NCBI RefSeq assembly: GCF_016652235.1
Contig: NZ_JAEPKU010000037.1
Coordinates: forward strand, 1-35,235
Reading direction: 5' to 3'
Length of the DNA: 35,235 nt
DNA from: Dysgonomonas sp. Marseille-P4677
GTDB lineage: Bacteria > Bacteroidota > Bacteroidia > Bacteroidales > Dysgonomonadaceae
Part shown: one piece after another, positions 1 to 8,240 of the stretch
How positions within the stretch are numbered: the first letter of the stretch is position 1
Layout of the letters: each line of letters begins with the position of its first letter
Program-made: the position numbers and the translations under genes
The notes under the pieces: model-generated
What the model saw: only the letters and a program-made list of their open reading frames with translations
Databases searched by the model: none
What the model was told of the DNA's origin: nothing

Positions 1-1297
1 TGCAGATAATGATATTCTTGGCCTGATCCACATTCAGAACAGGCATACCATAGATCGGCGTATCTTCTGCATAGCGGGCTGCTGGATTGAGAACATCATT
101 GGCGCCGATAACGATTACAACATCCGTATCTTTAAAATCATCGTTGATAGCATCCATTTCATAAAGCTGGTCGTAGGGTACATCCGTCTCGGCTAGAAGA
201 ACATTCATATGACCGGGCATACGTCCGGCCACAGGATGAACCGCATATCTAACCTTTGTTCCCTGCGACTCCATAACATCTGCCAATTGGCGAACCTGAT
301 GCTGTGCCTGTGCCAGTGCCATACCGTAACCCGGAACGATAATAGCTGCCTTAGCGTTACGAAGAATATCTCCTACTGTTTTTTCTTTATCCTCTTGCGC
401 CAGTGTATCATGGAGTATTGTCCGACTTTCTTCTGCTATTTTTTTCGCTATTGGAGATGCTGCTGTTTTACCCGTTAAGATAACCATTAATTTGCGGTTC
501 ATAGCCTTACACATAATTTGTGTCAGTAACAAGCCAGATGACCCAACTATACCCCCAATAGAAACGACCAGTAAATCACCTATCGCCATACCTGCTATTG
601 CAGCTGCTACTCCGGCCAAGGATGTCAACAATGAAATTGTAATAGGCATATCTGCCCCTCCTACCCTGATAGCAAAAACATATCCAAAAAGAGAGCCGAA
701 TACAATGCTCAATATAAGAATAAAGTTTACATTAGATAATAGCCCAAAGTCTTGTCCTATGACGAATGCAAGGCCAACTGTAATTATCGAACCTATTAGT
801 AATGTTGTTGTTATTAATTCATGATGTTTCCACACAACAGGTTGTTGTGGTAATAGCCGATGTAATTTTCCTGCTGCTACCATACTTCCAACGAATGTGA
901 CCATACCAACCACTACGGCTAATACACCTGTTACATTCACAAATGTTGGAAATTCGGAAGGAAGTACTCCTATGCCTACAATAGTCAGCCCTCCAACGAT
1001 TGCTCCAGCTAAGCCTCCCAAGCCATTTAGCATAGCCACTGTTTGAGGCATCTGAATCATCTGTACTTTACGGGCTAAAACAGCACCTACTATAGTTCCA
1101 ACCAACATAAGGGCATAGATAGTCGAGACATCATATATTTTGTAATATATAAGAGTTAGAACAATGCCGGCCAACATACAAAAAGACAACAGTAAATTAC
1201 CTTTTACTGAGGTCGGCACTTTACTCATCATTGATATCCCCAGTAGAGCTAAAAGTGATAATAAACCACAAATGATATAATATAAAGTTTCGGTCAT
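1..1297 (-). CDS. pntB: NAD(P) transhydrogenase subunit beta, 3' end cut by window
   Basis: Inner-membrane beta subunit of the proton-translocating transhydrogenase, which reduces NADP+ with NADH using the proton gradient. Translating the minus strand from the ATG at 1297 gives an open frame of 432 codons that runs off the window; the family is about 460-475 residues, so only the last ~30-40 are missing. The first ~270 residues are a run of hydrophobic helices (domain II). The rest is the NADP-binding domain III, with the conserved stretches VPGYGMALAQAQ, HPVAGRMPGHMNVLLAE, YEMDAINDDF and VIGANDVLNPAA. The ATG overlaps the stop of the upstream gene in an ATGA, so the two are translationally coupled. 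The assignment is firm; the end is the window edge, not a truncation. Confidence 0.96.
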   Translation of the reverse strand, partial: MTETLYYIICGLLSLLALLGISMMSKVPTSVKGNLLLSFCMLAGIVLTLIYYKIYDVSTIYALMLVGTIVGAVLARKVQMIQMPQTVAMLNGLGGLAGAIVGGLTIVGIGVLPSEFPTFVNVTGVLAVVVGMVTFVGSMVAAGKLHRLLPQQPVVWKHHELITTTLLIGSIITVGLAFVIGQDFGLLSNVNFILILSIVFGSLFGYVFAIRVGGADMPITISLLTSLAGVAAAIAGMAIGDLLVVSIGGIVGSSGLLLTQIMCKAMNRKLMVILTGKTAASPIAKKIAEESRTILHDTLAQEDKEKTVGDILRNAKAAIIVPGYGMALAQAQHQVRQLADVMESQGTKVRYAVHPVAGRMPGHMNVLLAETDVPYDQLYEMDAINDDFKDTDVVIVIGANDVLNPAARYAEDTPIYGMPVLNVDQAKNIIIC

Positions 1298-1605
1298 AAT
1301 TTCTTAGTTTTCTTCTTAGGATTGAACATTTTTAACATGCGGTGTGTCACGCCAAATCCCGCAACAACATTTATTGTTGCCAGCAATACACCTAAGCCTC
1401 CAAACACTTGTCCAGCGATAAGACCTGCACCTCCGGCCTGATAAGAATAACCAACTGCAACGATAGCACCCAGTAAACATATTCCGGCTAAAGCATTCAT
1501 ACCTGACATAAGTGGCGTATGCAACAAACTTGGAACATTTTTTATAATTAAATATCCAACAATAGAGGCTACCAAAAATATTATGATTAAAAAAATTGGA
1601 TTCAT
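1294..1605 (-). CDS. pntAB: NAD(P) transhydrogenase subunit alpha, membrane part (PntA part 2)
   Basis: A 103-residue membrane protein with about three to four hydrophobic helices and a basic C-terminal tail (NPKKKTKKL). It corresponds to the C-terminal membrane segment of PntA, which in E. coli is fused to the NAD-binding domain but is a separate polypeptide in Rhodospirillum rubrum-type enzymes. The stretch HTPLMSGMNALAGI, ending in an aromatic-poor glycine-rich helix, is typical of this segment. It lies between pntA part 1 (61 nt upstream) and pntB (4-nt ATGA overlap), the expected order for the three-gene form. Start at 1605 is the first ATG of the frame and leaves the first helix intact. 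Confidence 0.93.
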   Translation of the reverse strand: MNPIFLIIIFLVASIVGYLIIKNVPSLLHTPLMSGMNALAGICLLGAIVAVGYSYQAGGAGLIAGQVFGGLGVLLATINVVAGFGVTHRMLKMFNPKKKTKKL

Positions 1606-1626
1606 TCTATTCGTTTTTTATTAAGA

Positions 1627-1657
1627 AGGGCTGCTTTTGTTTTGTAAAAGCAACCCT
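1627..1657 (-). repeat. Intercistronic stem-loop between the two pntA genes
   Basis: On the minus strand a 12-bp stem with one internal mismatch forms between 1627-1638 and 1646-1657, with a 7-nt loop. It fills most of the 61-nt gap between pntA part 1 and part 2. No long T run follows it before the next ATG, so it looks more like an mRNA-stability or partial-termination hairpin than a full terminator. The structure is seen in the sequence; its role is inferred. Confidence 0.55.
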
Positions 1658-1666
1658 AGAATCGAT

Positions 1667-2824
1667 TTATTTATTCATGGCTTCTAGAGCCCCTGCATGT
1701 ACAACCTTACCATCCATTGTAACTAATATTGATTTTACAATTTCATCGGTCATATCCAGTTCAATTTTACCATCTTTAGTTAAAAACTTAACCAGATTAT
1801 ACACATTCTGAGCAAACATCCATGTCGAGCTTTTAGGTAATGTTCCCGGAATATTTTTCACTCCAATTATAGTTACTCCATGTTTCGATTCGATTGTTCC
1901 CGGAGGTGTTACTTCGCAGTTACCTCCTTGGTCGATAGAAATATCTACAATAACAGAGCCGTTAGGCATTTCCTCAACCATCTCTTTTGTTATAAGAATT
2001 GGTGCTATTTTACCCGGTACCAGCGCACTACAGAATACAATATCCATTTCTTTTAAAACCTCACGTAATTTTTCACGTTCTTTTCTAATCCATTCTTCAG
2101 GTAAAGCTTTTGCATATCCTCCTTCGGCTATTGCCAATTCGGCAGGAACTCCCAAATCTATGACTTTGGCGCCCAGGCTCTGTGCTTGCTCTACTGCTGC
2201 CGGACGTATATCTGTGGCATATGTAACGGCACCTAAACGCTTAGCTGTAGCTAATGCTTGCAGCCCGCCGACACCGACACCTATAACCAATACTTTTGCC
2301 GGTTGCATTGCTCCCACAGCCGTAAACATGGGAGGCATAAACTCAGCCATTTCATTAGCTGCCATTATAATCCCTTTATATCCTGCACAAGTGCTCATTG
2401 ATGTTAAAGCATCCATAGATTGGGCACGAGAAATACGAGGCACACTATCGAGTGTCATTCCTATTACACCTTGCGCAGCCAATTTCTTCACCATTTCGTG
2501 ATTAACGGGTGATGCCGGGTGAATAAATGTAATAAGATATTGTCCTTCATGCATTAACTCAACTTCATGCTTTCCATATGTATTATTAAATAAAGGTTCT
2601 TTTACTTTCAGTATCAAATCTGATTTTTGGTAAAGCTCTTCCGCCGAGGCTATTATTTGGGCTCCCGATGCAATGTAATCTTCATCAAAATAGAAAGAGC
2701 CGACACCGGCATTTTTTTCTATTAATACTGTCGATCCATCTGCGATATATTTCTTCACAGCTTCCGGGCTAGCTGCTACACGAGCTTCGCCTGGCATAAT
2801 TTCTTTAGGTATTCCAATAATCAT
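1667..2824 (-). CDS. pntAA: NAD(P) transhydrogenase subunit alpha, NAD-binding part (PntA part 1)
   Basis: Soluble, cytoplasmic NAD(H)-binding domain I of the transhydrogenase, 385 residues, related to alanine dehydrogenase. It opens with the family signature MIIGIPKEIMPGEARVA. The conserved RISRAQSMDALTSMST stretch lies around residues 130-145. The Rossmann glycine motif GVGVGG is at about 182-187, followed by the mobile-loop region. It has no membrane helices, which fits the split form in which the membrane part is the next gene. The porin-like gene ends 46 nt upstream on the same strand, so they may be co-transcribed. Start at 2824 matches the family N-terminus. Confidence 0.95.
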   Translation of the reverse strand: MIIGIPKEIMPGEARVAASPEAVKKYIADGSTVLIEKNAGVGSFYFDEDYIASGAQIIASAEELYQKSDLILKVKEPLFNNTYGKHEVELMHEGQYLITFIHPASPVNHEMVKKLAAQGVIGMTLDSVPRISRAQSMDALTSMSTCAGYKGIIMAANEMAEFMPPMFTAVGAMQPAKVLVIGVGVGGLQALATAKRLGAVTYATDIRPAAVEQAQSLGAKVIDLGVPAELAIAEGGYAKALPEEWIRKEREKLREVLKEMDIVFCSALVPGKIAPILITKEMVEEMPNGSVIVDISIDQGGNCEVTPPGTIESKHGVTIIGVKNIPGTLPKSSTWMFAQNVYNLVKFLTKDGKIELDMTDEIVKSILVTMDGKVVHAGALEAMNK

Positions 2825-2870
2825 AATGCTATGTTTTTTAATTGGTTGTTATTTAGATTTATTGAGTAAC

Positions 2871-4157
2871 TTAATATTTATATTGAATTCTGAATGAAAA
2901 TACATTATCATTCCTGTTTCGGTTGTAACCTTGCTCTGCCAAATTGATAGATTTTTCGTTTATAGGCATTTCATAAAAGGCCTGTACTCTTATTGCGGGA
3001 TATGGAAACCATACAAGGCCAAGACTAACTGTCTGATAACTGATATCTGTTTCATTTGTATTATATTTACCAATATCGGCCCCCGATACATCTGTATTTG
3101 GGTCGTGCCAACTATAGCCCCCCCAGAACGTGAGTGGAAGTTTCGGGCCAATCTGTTGTAAATAATAGATATATCCACCATTAAAGTCCCGAATATAAGT
3201 ATCTGTTTCCGGTCGTTTGCTTGAGTTTGGACTATTGTAAGAGTCTTTTCCAGCAGGCTGTGTTCCCTTTACGTATTCACACCTTAATTGGCTTAACCCG
3301 AAAAGAGTTTCAACTGCCAATTGTGCATTGACATCAAAGTATCTACGTTTTGCATATTGTCCTTTGTTATTAACATTATTATCAAGAAAAAACGCTTTCT
3401 CCTTCATCTTATACACATTTTCATTTCCTTGATACACAAAACCATTGTAGTAAGCCAAACCTCCTGAAAGGCGAAATGGCCTGTTTTTATTGGTACTAGC
3501 ACTGATACTTCCCACAAAATCTCTTTTACTATCGGTTTCTTGTTGCACTCCATTTCCTGCTACCAGACCTAAGTTAACATTGAGACTCCCGTACTTCTCC
3601 GGTGCTTTGTATGAAACCTGTGCTCCCACATCATATATATCTGGAAATAAGCTATATAAAAATGAGGTTCCTTCTATTAACTCATAAACCGAAGGTGAAA
3701 CACTAAGCTCATACCCGAAAAGAGTATTCAGTGATCCTAAAGTTAAGCTAAATTTTTTACTCCAAGGCTCAGTTATATTTAAATATGCATCACTAAACCA
3801 AATATTCTTATTATCCTTAACCTCAATTGTTACAAGTCCGTATACTATACCGGTTTCGAACATCGTACTTAGAAATGCTCTCCTTAGTCCAAACCGATTG
3901 AATGAGCTTTTTCCATAGTTTTCATTTGCTGAACCAACCATCAGTCTATTTACATCTTTTTGCCCAGATTGATATTGCCCCTGAAAATAAGCGGAGAAGT
4001 ATACATTCTTTGCAATTTCTTTTAATGCAGTCGGTGTTGACACCGATTTTTTCACAGAAACTGAATCGACTTCATTTTCGATATTCTTATCATCCTGTGC
4101 CGATAAGGAAAGAATAGATAACAACAAGATCCCGGCTAAAATTCCAATCTTTGTCAT
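2871..4157 (-). CDS. Porin-like outer-membrane beta-barrel protein
   Basis: A 428-residue exported protein. A signal peptide covers the first ~20 residues (MTKIGILAGILLLSILSLSAQ), with a cleavage context ending in SAQ. A short linker (to ~45) is followed by alternating aromatic and polar strands ending in the aromatic C-terminus FRIQYKY, as expected for a beta-barrel. The early segment FNRFGLRRAFLSTMFE resembles the RRA motif of phosphate-selective porin O/P-like proteins, but the substrate cannot be read from the sequence. The open frame extends two codons upstream to a TTG; the ATG at 4157 is preferred because it starts directly at the basic n-region. It lies between kynU (151 nt upstream) and the transhydrogenase genes; a functional link to either is unproven. 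Confidence 0.75.
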   Translation of the reverse strand: MTKIGILAGILLLSILSLSAQDDKNIENEVDSVSVKKSVSTPTALKEIAKNVYFSAYFQGQYQSGQKDVNRLMVGSANENYGKSSFNRFGLRRAFLSTMFETGIVYGLVTIEVKDNKNIWFSDAYLNITEPWSKKFSLTLGSLNTLFGYELSVSPSVYELIEGTSFLYSLFPDIYDVGAQVSYKAPEKYGSLNVNLGLVAGNGVQQETDSKRDFVGSISASTNKNRPFRLSGGLAYYNGFVYQGNENVYKMKEKAFFLDNNVNNKGQYAKRRYFDVNAQLAVETLFGLSQLRCEYVKGTQPAGKDSYNSPNSSKRPETDTYIRDFNGGYIYYLQQIGPKLPLTFWGGYSWHDPNTDVSGADIGKYNTNETDISYQTVSLGLVWFPYPAIRVQAFYEMPINEKSINLAEQGYNRNRNDNVFSFRIQYKY

Positions 4158-4308
4158 AAGCAAATTTTAAATAGATAAAAAGATTGATGGACAACTTTGG
4201 CGTTTACATGTATAAAATAGTATAACAGGTATCAATAACTCGGAAAGTCGGAGACTAACAATCTCTATCGCCAGCCCCGGCATTTCCTTGATAACCAAAA
4301 CAGAAATC

Positions 4309-5598
4309 TTACATCACCATAGTTCTTTCAGAACTATATTTCTCCCATTCTTTGTTCTTACCTATAATCTCTAACGCATCTATCAGCCTGTATCCATCTT
4401 CATAAGTATTATAAAGGGCTATTGGAGCTAAACGGATAACGTTCGGTTCTCGATAGTCAGGTATGACATTATGGTTCTTTAATGCCAAGCATATACGATA
4501 GGCCTCATCATGCACTAAGGCGACATGACCTCCGCGTTTCTCATCATCTGTCGGGTTATTATATGAATATCCATATTCTCTAAGTCTTGCATCGACCAAA
4601 TACATCAGATAAGCTGTCAGATTTAAAGACTTTTCTCGTATCCGATCCAAACCTGCTTTATCGTATATATCTAGAACTCCTTGAAGTGGAGCCATAGAAA
4701 GCATATTAGGCGTGCCTGTTTGCCAAGCTGTAGCATCTAACGCTTGATCGAACTGATGTTTCAATTGGAATTGGGTTTCGTCTTTGTTTCCATACCATCC
4801 GGATAAACCTACAGTCTTCCCGAAATGTTTCTTATTAATATATAATCCGGCAGAAGCACCCGGTCCGGCAGACAGATATTTGTAATTACACCAGATAGCA
4901 AAATCCGGATTTATTTTCTTAAAGTCGTGAGGTACGCCACCAATAGAATGACAAAGATCCCAACCAATATAAATACCTCGTTTATGTGCTTCTTTTGTAA
5001 GGCGCTCCATATCCAGTAGCTGAGAGCTTCGATATAGAGCTGATGGCAATAATATGATTGCAACATCATCAGTCATAGCCTCTACAACAGCATCTTCATC
5101 GATGAATATTCCATCTTTACTCTTTACTACCTTTATTGTATCTTCTACTTTCAAGCCTTTTAAGAGAATTTGGCTATCAATAGCATACCTATCTGTAGGG
5201 AAATTCAGATCGTCGACCAGTATTTTATATCTTTCCTTAGTCGGTTTCCAAAAGGTCGCTATCATCTGATGAATATTGATCGTGGTGTTTCCTGCTACTA
5301 TAACTTCATTGCCTTCTGCATTGATTAGTTTCGCCAATCTTTCGCCTAACTTCTGCGCATACTGGAAGTAAAATCCATCTTCAATATTCCAAAGCAGGAT
5401 TCCTTTCGTTTTCCAGATTTCGAACATATTTATCAAAGCGGCCTCTGCGTCTTTCGATGCTAATCCCAACGAATTGCCATCCATATAAATTTTATTTCCT
5501 TCCAGCTGATAGAATCTGTCTTTAAATTTTCTTAATGGATCTTTTTGATCTAATTCTTTTGCATAATCCAATCCTTCTTTGAAATTCTTGTTTGCCAT
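4309..5598 (-). CDS. kynU: Kynureninase
   Basis: PLP-dependent cytoplasmic hydrolase that cleaves kynurenine to anthranilate plus alanine (or 3-hydroxykynurenine to 3-hydroxyanthranilate). The 429 residues match family length. The cofactor lysine is Lys240 in WCNYKYLSAGPG, and the PLP-contacting GWDLCHSIGG lies at 212-220. Other family stretches are YMDGNSLGL (38-46), LNFPTDRY (131-138) and WQTGTPNML. The C-terminal RLAPIALYNTYEDGYRLIDAL is also typical. The gene follows the MFS transporter by 39 nt and carries a perfect AGGAGG ribosome site. No tryptophan dioxygenase, kynurenine formamidase or later NAD-pathway gene is visible, which favours use of imported kynurenine. Family assignment is firm; substrate preference is not readable. 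Confidence 0.96.
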   Translation of the reverse strand: MANKNFKEGLDYAKELDQKDPLRKFKDRFYQLEGNKIYMDGNSLGLASKDAEAALINMFEIWKTKGILLWNIEDGFYFQYAQKLGERLAKLINAEGNEVIVAGNTTINIHQMIATFWKPTKERYKILVDDLNFPTDRYAIDSQILLKGLKVEDTIKVVKSKDGIFIDEDAVVEAMTDDVAIILLPSALYRSSQLLDMERLTKEAHKRGIYIGWDLCHSIGGVPHDFKKINPDFAIWCNYKYLSAGPGASAGLYINKKHFGKTVGLSGWYGNKDETQFQLKHQFDQALDATAWQTGTPNMLSMAPLQGVLDIYDKAGLDRIREKSLNLTAYLMYLVDARLREYGYSYNNPTDDEKRGGHVALVHDEAYRICLALKNHNVIPDYREPNVIRLAPIALYNTYEDGYRLIDALEIIGKNKEWEKYSSERTMVM

Positions 5599-5606
5599 TT
5601 TTATTT

Positions 5607-5612
5607 CCTCCT
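5607..5612 (-). promoter_or_regulatory. Canonical Shine-Dalgarno site of kynU
   Basis: The minus strand reads AGGAGG, 8 nt before the kynU ATG. Bacteroidota genes usually lack strong Shine-Dalgarno sequences and none as clear was noticed at the other starts here, so this site stands out and supports the chosen start. Confidence 0.6.
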
Positions 5613-5637
5613 ATAATTTGATTAATAAAATTTGTTA

Positions 5638-6909
5638 TTATGAATTTGTTGATATCGTCTTACTCTCTTGTCTGAAAAAAGGGTATGACAATACTGCTCC
5701 CAATAGTGCAACTACTGTAAGAGGTAGTACACCAATAGCCCATCCGTAACTTCCGACTAAGCCTGATACTATAGGTATTCCTATAAGTGCACCGATATAA
5801 TAGAATAAATATATTATTGCAAAGCTATCTTCAATAAGGCCGGGATGTTTTACAATTTTAGGAACTGAAGATGCTATTGATGTAGACGTAAAACTTATAC
5901 ATGTAGATAAAACTATTATTTGAATGATCAATAATGATTCGGGCGTCTTATCGGTCATAAAACATGCTATAGCCATTACGATAAAAGAAAAGAATCCGAT
6001 AGTGATTGGTTTTCCTATTTTTTCGATAAGGAAACCAATGATAAACCCAACCGGTATACCAACAAGGCCAAAAGCGATTGAATTGAAGCTCGAACTTTCG
6101 GTGGTGAGGTTATAAACATTCTTGAATATGGTAGGATATCCATCCAGAAATGTAAATAATATGAAACTAACTGTTGCCATAGCAATAGCAAGAGTTATTA
6201 TCCGTGTATTTTTAAATGCTTCTTTGAATGAGGCTTTCTTAATATTGCTTTCTGTTGTGTTTTGCGGATTGTCGAAAAGGATAATGAATAACAATCCTAA
6301 AACAGCAGATACTGCAGCTAAGACTAACCATATATTTTTCAATCCATAGTTGTCATAAACTATAGGAAGTACATAAATTACAGCAGCATACCCAAATGCA
6401 GAGAAAGTACCGAATATTCCGACTGCCAACCCATAACCTCCATCTCTGAACCAATGTGTAATCAATACCATACCTGTTACCATAATAAAGGAAAAGGATA
6501 TCCCTTCTATTATTCTTGCGATCAACATTAAAGGGTAGGACTCGGTAAAATAACCTATAAAATTGCCTAAGAATAATGCTGTCATGATAAGGATGCTAAT
6601 CCATTTTGCACCATACTTTTTCACCAAGCTACCCCCCGGTATAGCTAAGAAAACAGGTGCAAAGGCAAATATTGAAACATAGATAGAAACCTCAAGAGGA
6701 CTTATATCCAACATAGAAATAAACGACTCCCGAAGGTTGGTAGGAGATATTTTCATCTGGCTGACAGATAATAATATCGCACCCAAATATAATACTGTAA
6801 ATTTGATCCATTTAGAAGCTTTCATGTGTATTAACGGTATTAAGTTTTTTAGTATCCTTATTGTATCCCTATCGCTATACTTGGGATCTTTCTGTATTTT
6901 CATTTCCAT
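5638..6909 (-). CDS. MFS transporter, upstream of kynureninase
   Basis: Inner-membrane major facilitator superfamily protein with about 12 hydrophobic helices in two halves, separated by a hydrophilic loop near residues 220-235. The KKYGAKWIS-type segment after helix 2 matches the MFS loop 2-3 signature region. The longest frame (423 residues) starts at 6909 with a charged N-terminal tail; an internal ATG at 6825 (MKASKWIKF) lies directly before helix 1 and is an equally plausible start giving 395 residues. The gene precedes kynU by 39 nt with no terminator between them, so one transcript is likely. The neighbourhood suggests kynurenine or a related aromatic compound as substrate, but the sequence itself does not show this. 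Confidence 0.85.
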   Translation of the reverse strand: MEMKIQKDPKYSDRDTIRILKNLIPLIHMKASKWIKFTVLYLGAILLSVSQMKISPTNLRESFISMLDISPLEVSIYVSIFAFAPVFLAIPGGSLVKKYGAKWISILIMTALFLGNFIGYFTESYPLMLIARIIEGISFSFIMVTGMVLITHWFRDGGYGLAVGIFGTFSAFGYAAVIYVLPIVYDNYGLKNIWLVLAAVSAVLGLLFIILFDNPQNTTESNIKKASFKEAFKNTRIITLAIAMATVSFILFTFLDGYPTIFKNVYNLTTESSSFNSIAFGLVGIPVGFIIGFLIEKIGKPITIGFFSFIVMAIACFMTDKTPESLLIIQIIVLSTCISFTSTSIASSVPKIVKHPGLIEDSFAIIYLFYYIGALIGIPIVSGLVGSYGWAIGVLPLTVVALLGAVLSYPFFRQESKTISTNS

Positions 6910-7017
6910 GATAATGAAAATGTAGCGTTCATATCCTAGGTATTAGATTCTATTGTTTCAAAACAACCACACACTCTTGTACTATTTTTCTATACACAAG
7001 TAAGCAAATTGTTGAAA

Positions 7018-7069
7018 ATAATTAAGCAATATTATTTTCTCAAAATGAAAAAAAATGTTGCTTAATTAT
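7018..7069. repeat. 12-bp perfect inverted repeat, candidate operator
   Basis: ATAATTAAGCAA at 7018-7029 is repeated exactly, inverted, at 7058-7069, with a 28-nt spacer. The core heptamer TAAGCAA also occurs directly at 7001-7007, 22 bp (two helical turns) from the left arm. It lies upstream of the MFS-kynU operon, so it may be an operator for the neighbouring regulator. The repeat is seen; the function is inferred. Confidence 0.5.
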
Positions 7070-7102
7070 CTCTTTTTATATTAAATATCACTGGTTGGAA
7101 AA

Positions 7103-7131
7103 TCTTTTCTTTTCTGAAAAAAAAGAAAAGA
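7103..7131. repeat. Purine/pyrimidine hairpin
   Basis: An 11-bp perfect stem (7103-7113 with 7121-7131) around a 7-nt loop, made of TTTTC/GAAAA repeats. Such low-complexity arms can arise by chance in AT-rich DNA, but on the minus strand it could end transcripts from the upstream regulator gene. Confidence 0.4.
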
Positions 7132-7178
7132 AAAAACAGGAAAAATATTCTGTAGGCATTATTTTAGCACCAAAAACA

Positions 7179-7221
7179 CTTTCCGAAAATATATATTCAT
7201 ATTGTGATACATTTCGGAAAG
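7179..7221. repeat. 10-bp perfect inverted repeat, candidate operator
   Basis: CTTTCCGAAA at 7179-7188 and TTTCGGAAAG at 7212-7221 form a perfect inverted repeat whose centres are 33 bp apart, close to three helical turns. The arms are less AT-rich than their surroundings. They may be a protein-binding site or the base of an RNA stem. Not attributable to a known family from sequence alone. Confidence 0.45.
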
Positions 7222-7295
7222 AAACTAACAGATAATTGAACTTGTAGTCCTACAAGCCAAAAACTGAGGTTAAGTAAGAGTGGAGAATAAAAGGG

Positions 7296-8240
7296 CTATA
7301 AATGATATAGCTTTTCTCTTTGTCTATTTAGAAAAGCTATCTTATTGAGTTCTCCTGACTGACTAATCAGAGACGAACATTTTTTAATAATCTGCAAACG
7401 TTTCATTTGAGCCTGTGTCATTTCTTGATCGAAAGACAATAATGAATTTGGATAGTGCAAATTTATAATGGAAGCTTCTAAGCCTTTTGAAACAATTAAC
7501 GAATGGGATAAGGCGAGTGTAACATGTGATACATAAAACGACACTTTCTTTCCTCGATACAAACCGGTACTAGCCGATTCATTTATAGTATCTAAAACAG
7601 AGATTAGTTCTCTTTTCAGTTGATTCTTTTCTTCTTCTGTTATAAGATTCAAATTATAGAAGAATGAGATATCATTTACAACAGAGGTAAGTAAATTCGG
7701 GTCTAGGATAAAAATGAGTTTGAAGAGTTTTATCTCGTCCCAGTATTCCTGTCGAACCTTGGATAGTACATCAGGAATATCTATCTGCGCTAGGGGCAAT
7801 GGCTGAACTGTTCCTTTGTTGAACTGGATCTTAAACAGCTTAAGCTTGGTCAAATATGTATAAGGAAAATAAAATAGTTCGGGGATAGATCTGTTTACTG
7901 TATAGAACGTAGAACCTGATTTTTTCTCGAAGCCTTCCAAGATATTTAAGTCAGCCTCAATCTTCTTTATATAACCATGTACAGCGCTTGTTTCGTCTAT
8001 TAGCCGCAGATTACATGTCACTTTCTCCCCTCCTTCTCTTATAATCAAAGAGGTTAAATTTATATTTAGCTTTTTGGCTATTGTCACTACCTCCGACAAT
8101 GTAAATTCTACCTCACATCTTATGCGCCTATAGCTGGCTTCTTTTCCTAAATGAATTAATCCTGAAATAAAATCAACCAGTTTTTCATCTTCTGGTACAT
8201 ATCTAGATATAATATCTATTAGTTTTTTTTGATATTCCAT
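7296..8240 (-). CDS. BetR/XRE-like helix-turn-helix regulator
   Basis: A 314-residue cytoplasmic protein. Residues ~20-66 contain a helix-turn-helix-like segment (SGLIHLGKEASYRRIRCEV, then FTLSEVVTIAKKLNINLTSLI) that resembles the BetR-type DNA-binding domain common in Bacteroidales regulators. The remaining ~240 residues are predicted helical, lack membrane segments and match no domain I recognise; they may be a sensor or dimerisation region. The gene lies upstream of, and on the same strand as, the MFS-kynU pair, with a repeat-rich gap between, so it is the obvious candidate regulator of that operon. A weak stem-loop spans its stop codon (around 7291-7315). Family call is moderate; target and ligand are inferred. 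Confidence 0.6.
   Translation of the reverse strand: MEYQKKLIDIISRYVPEDEKLVDFISGLIHLGKEASYRRIRCEVEFTLSEVVTIAKKLNINLTSLIIREGGEKVTCNLRLIDETSAVHGYIKKIEADLNILEGFEKKSGSTFYTVNRSIPELFYFPYTYLTKLKLFKIQFNKGTVQPLPLAQIDIPDVLSKVRQEYWDEIKLFKLIFILDPNLLTSVVNDISFFYNLNLITEEEKNQLKRELISVLDTINESASTGLYRGKKVSFYVSHVTLALSHSLIVSKGLEASIINLHYPNSLLSFDQEMTQAQMKRLQIIKKCSSLISQSGELNKIAFLNRQREKLYHL

Larger units (their letters stand above)
6910..7295. other. Repeat-rich intergenic region before the MFS-kynU operon
   Basis: A very AT-rich gap of nearly 400 bases with no credible gene. It holds at least four inverted repeats: 7018-7069, 7103-7131, 7179-7221 and 7241-7256 (each described separately or in the findings). The regulator gene ends at its right edge and the transporter begins at its left edge, both on the minus strand. 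The region is therefore the 3' end of one unit and the promoter region of the next. No TAnnTTTG box was found on the minus strand here. Confidence 0.6.

Noticed and set aside
209-824. Two plus-strand frames opposite the transhydrogenase beta gene
   Set aside because: The minus strand encodes a clear, uninterrupted PntB; the plus frames show no domain or signal and are antisense shadows.
4155-4163. A further TAAGCAA heptamer at the porin start
   Set aside because: A single 7-mer of this composition is expected several times by chance in 35 kb, and it has no inverted partner here.
4158-4308. Possible terminator between kynU and the porin gene
   Set aside because: Only a 4-bp GAGA/TCTC hairpin without a T run is visible, so neither termination nor read-through can be claimed.
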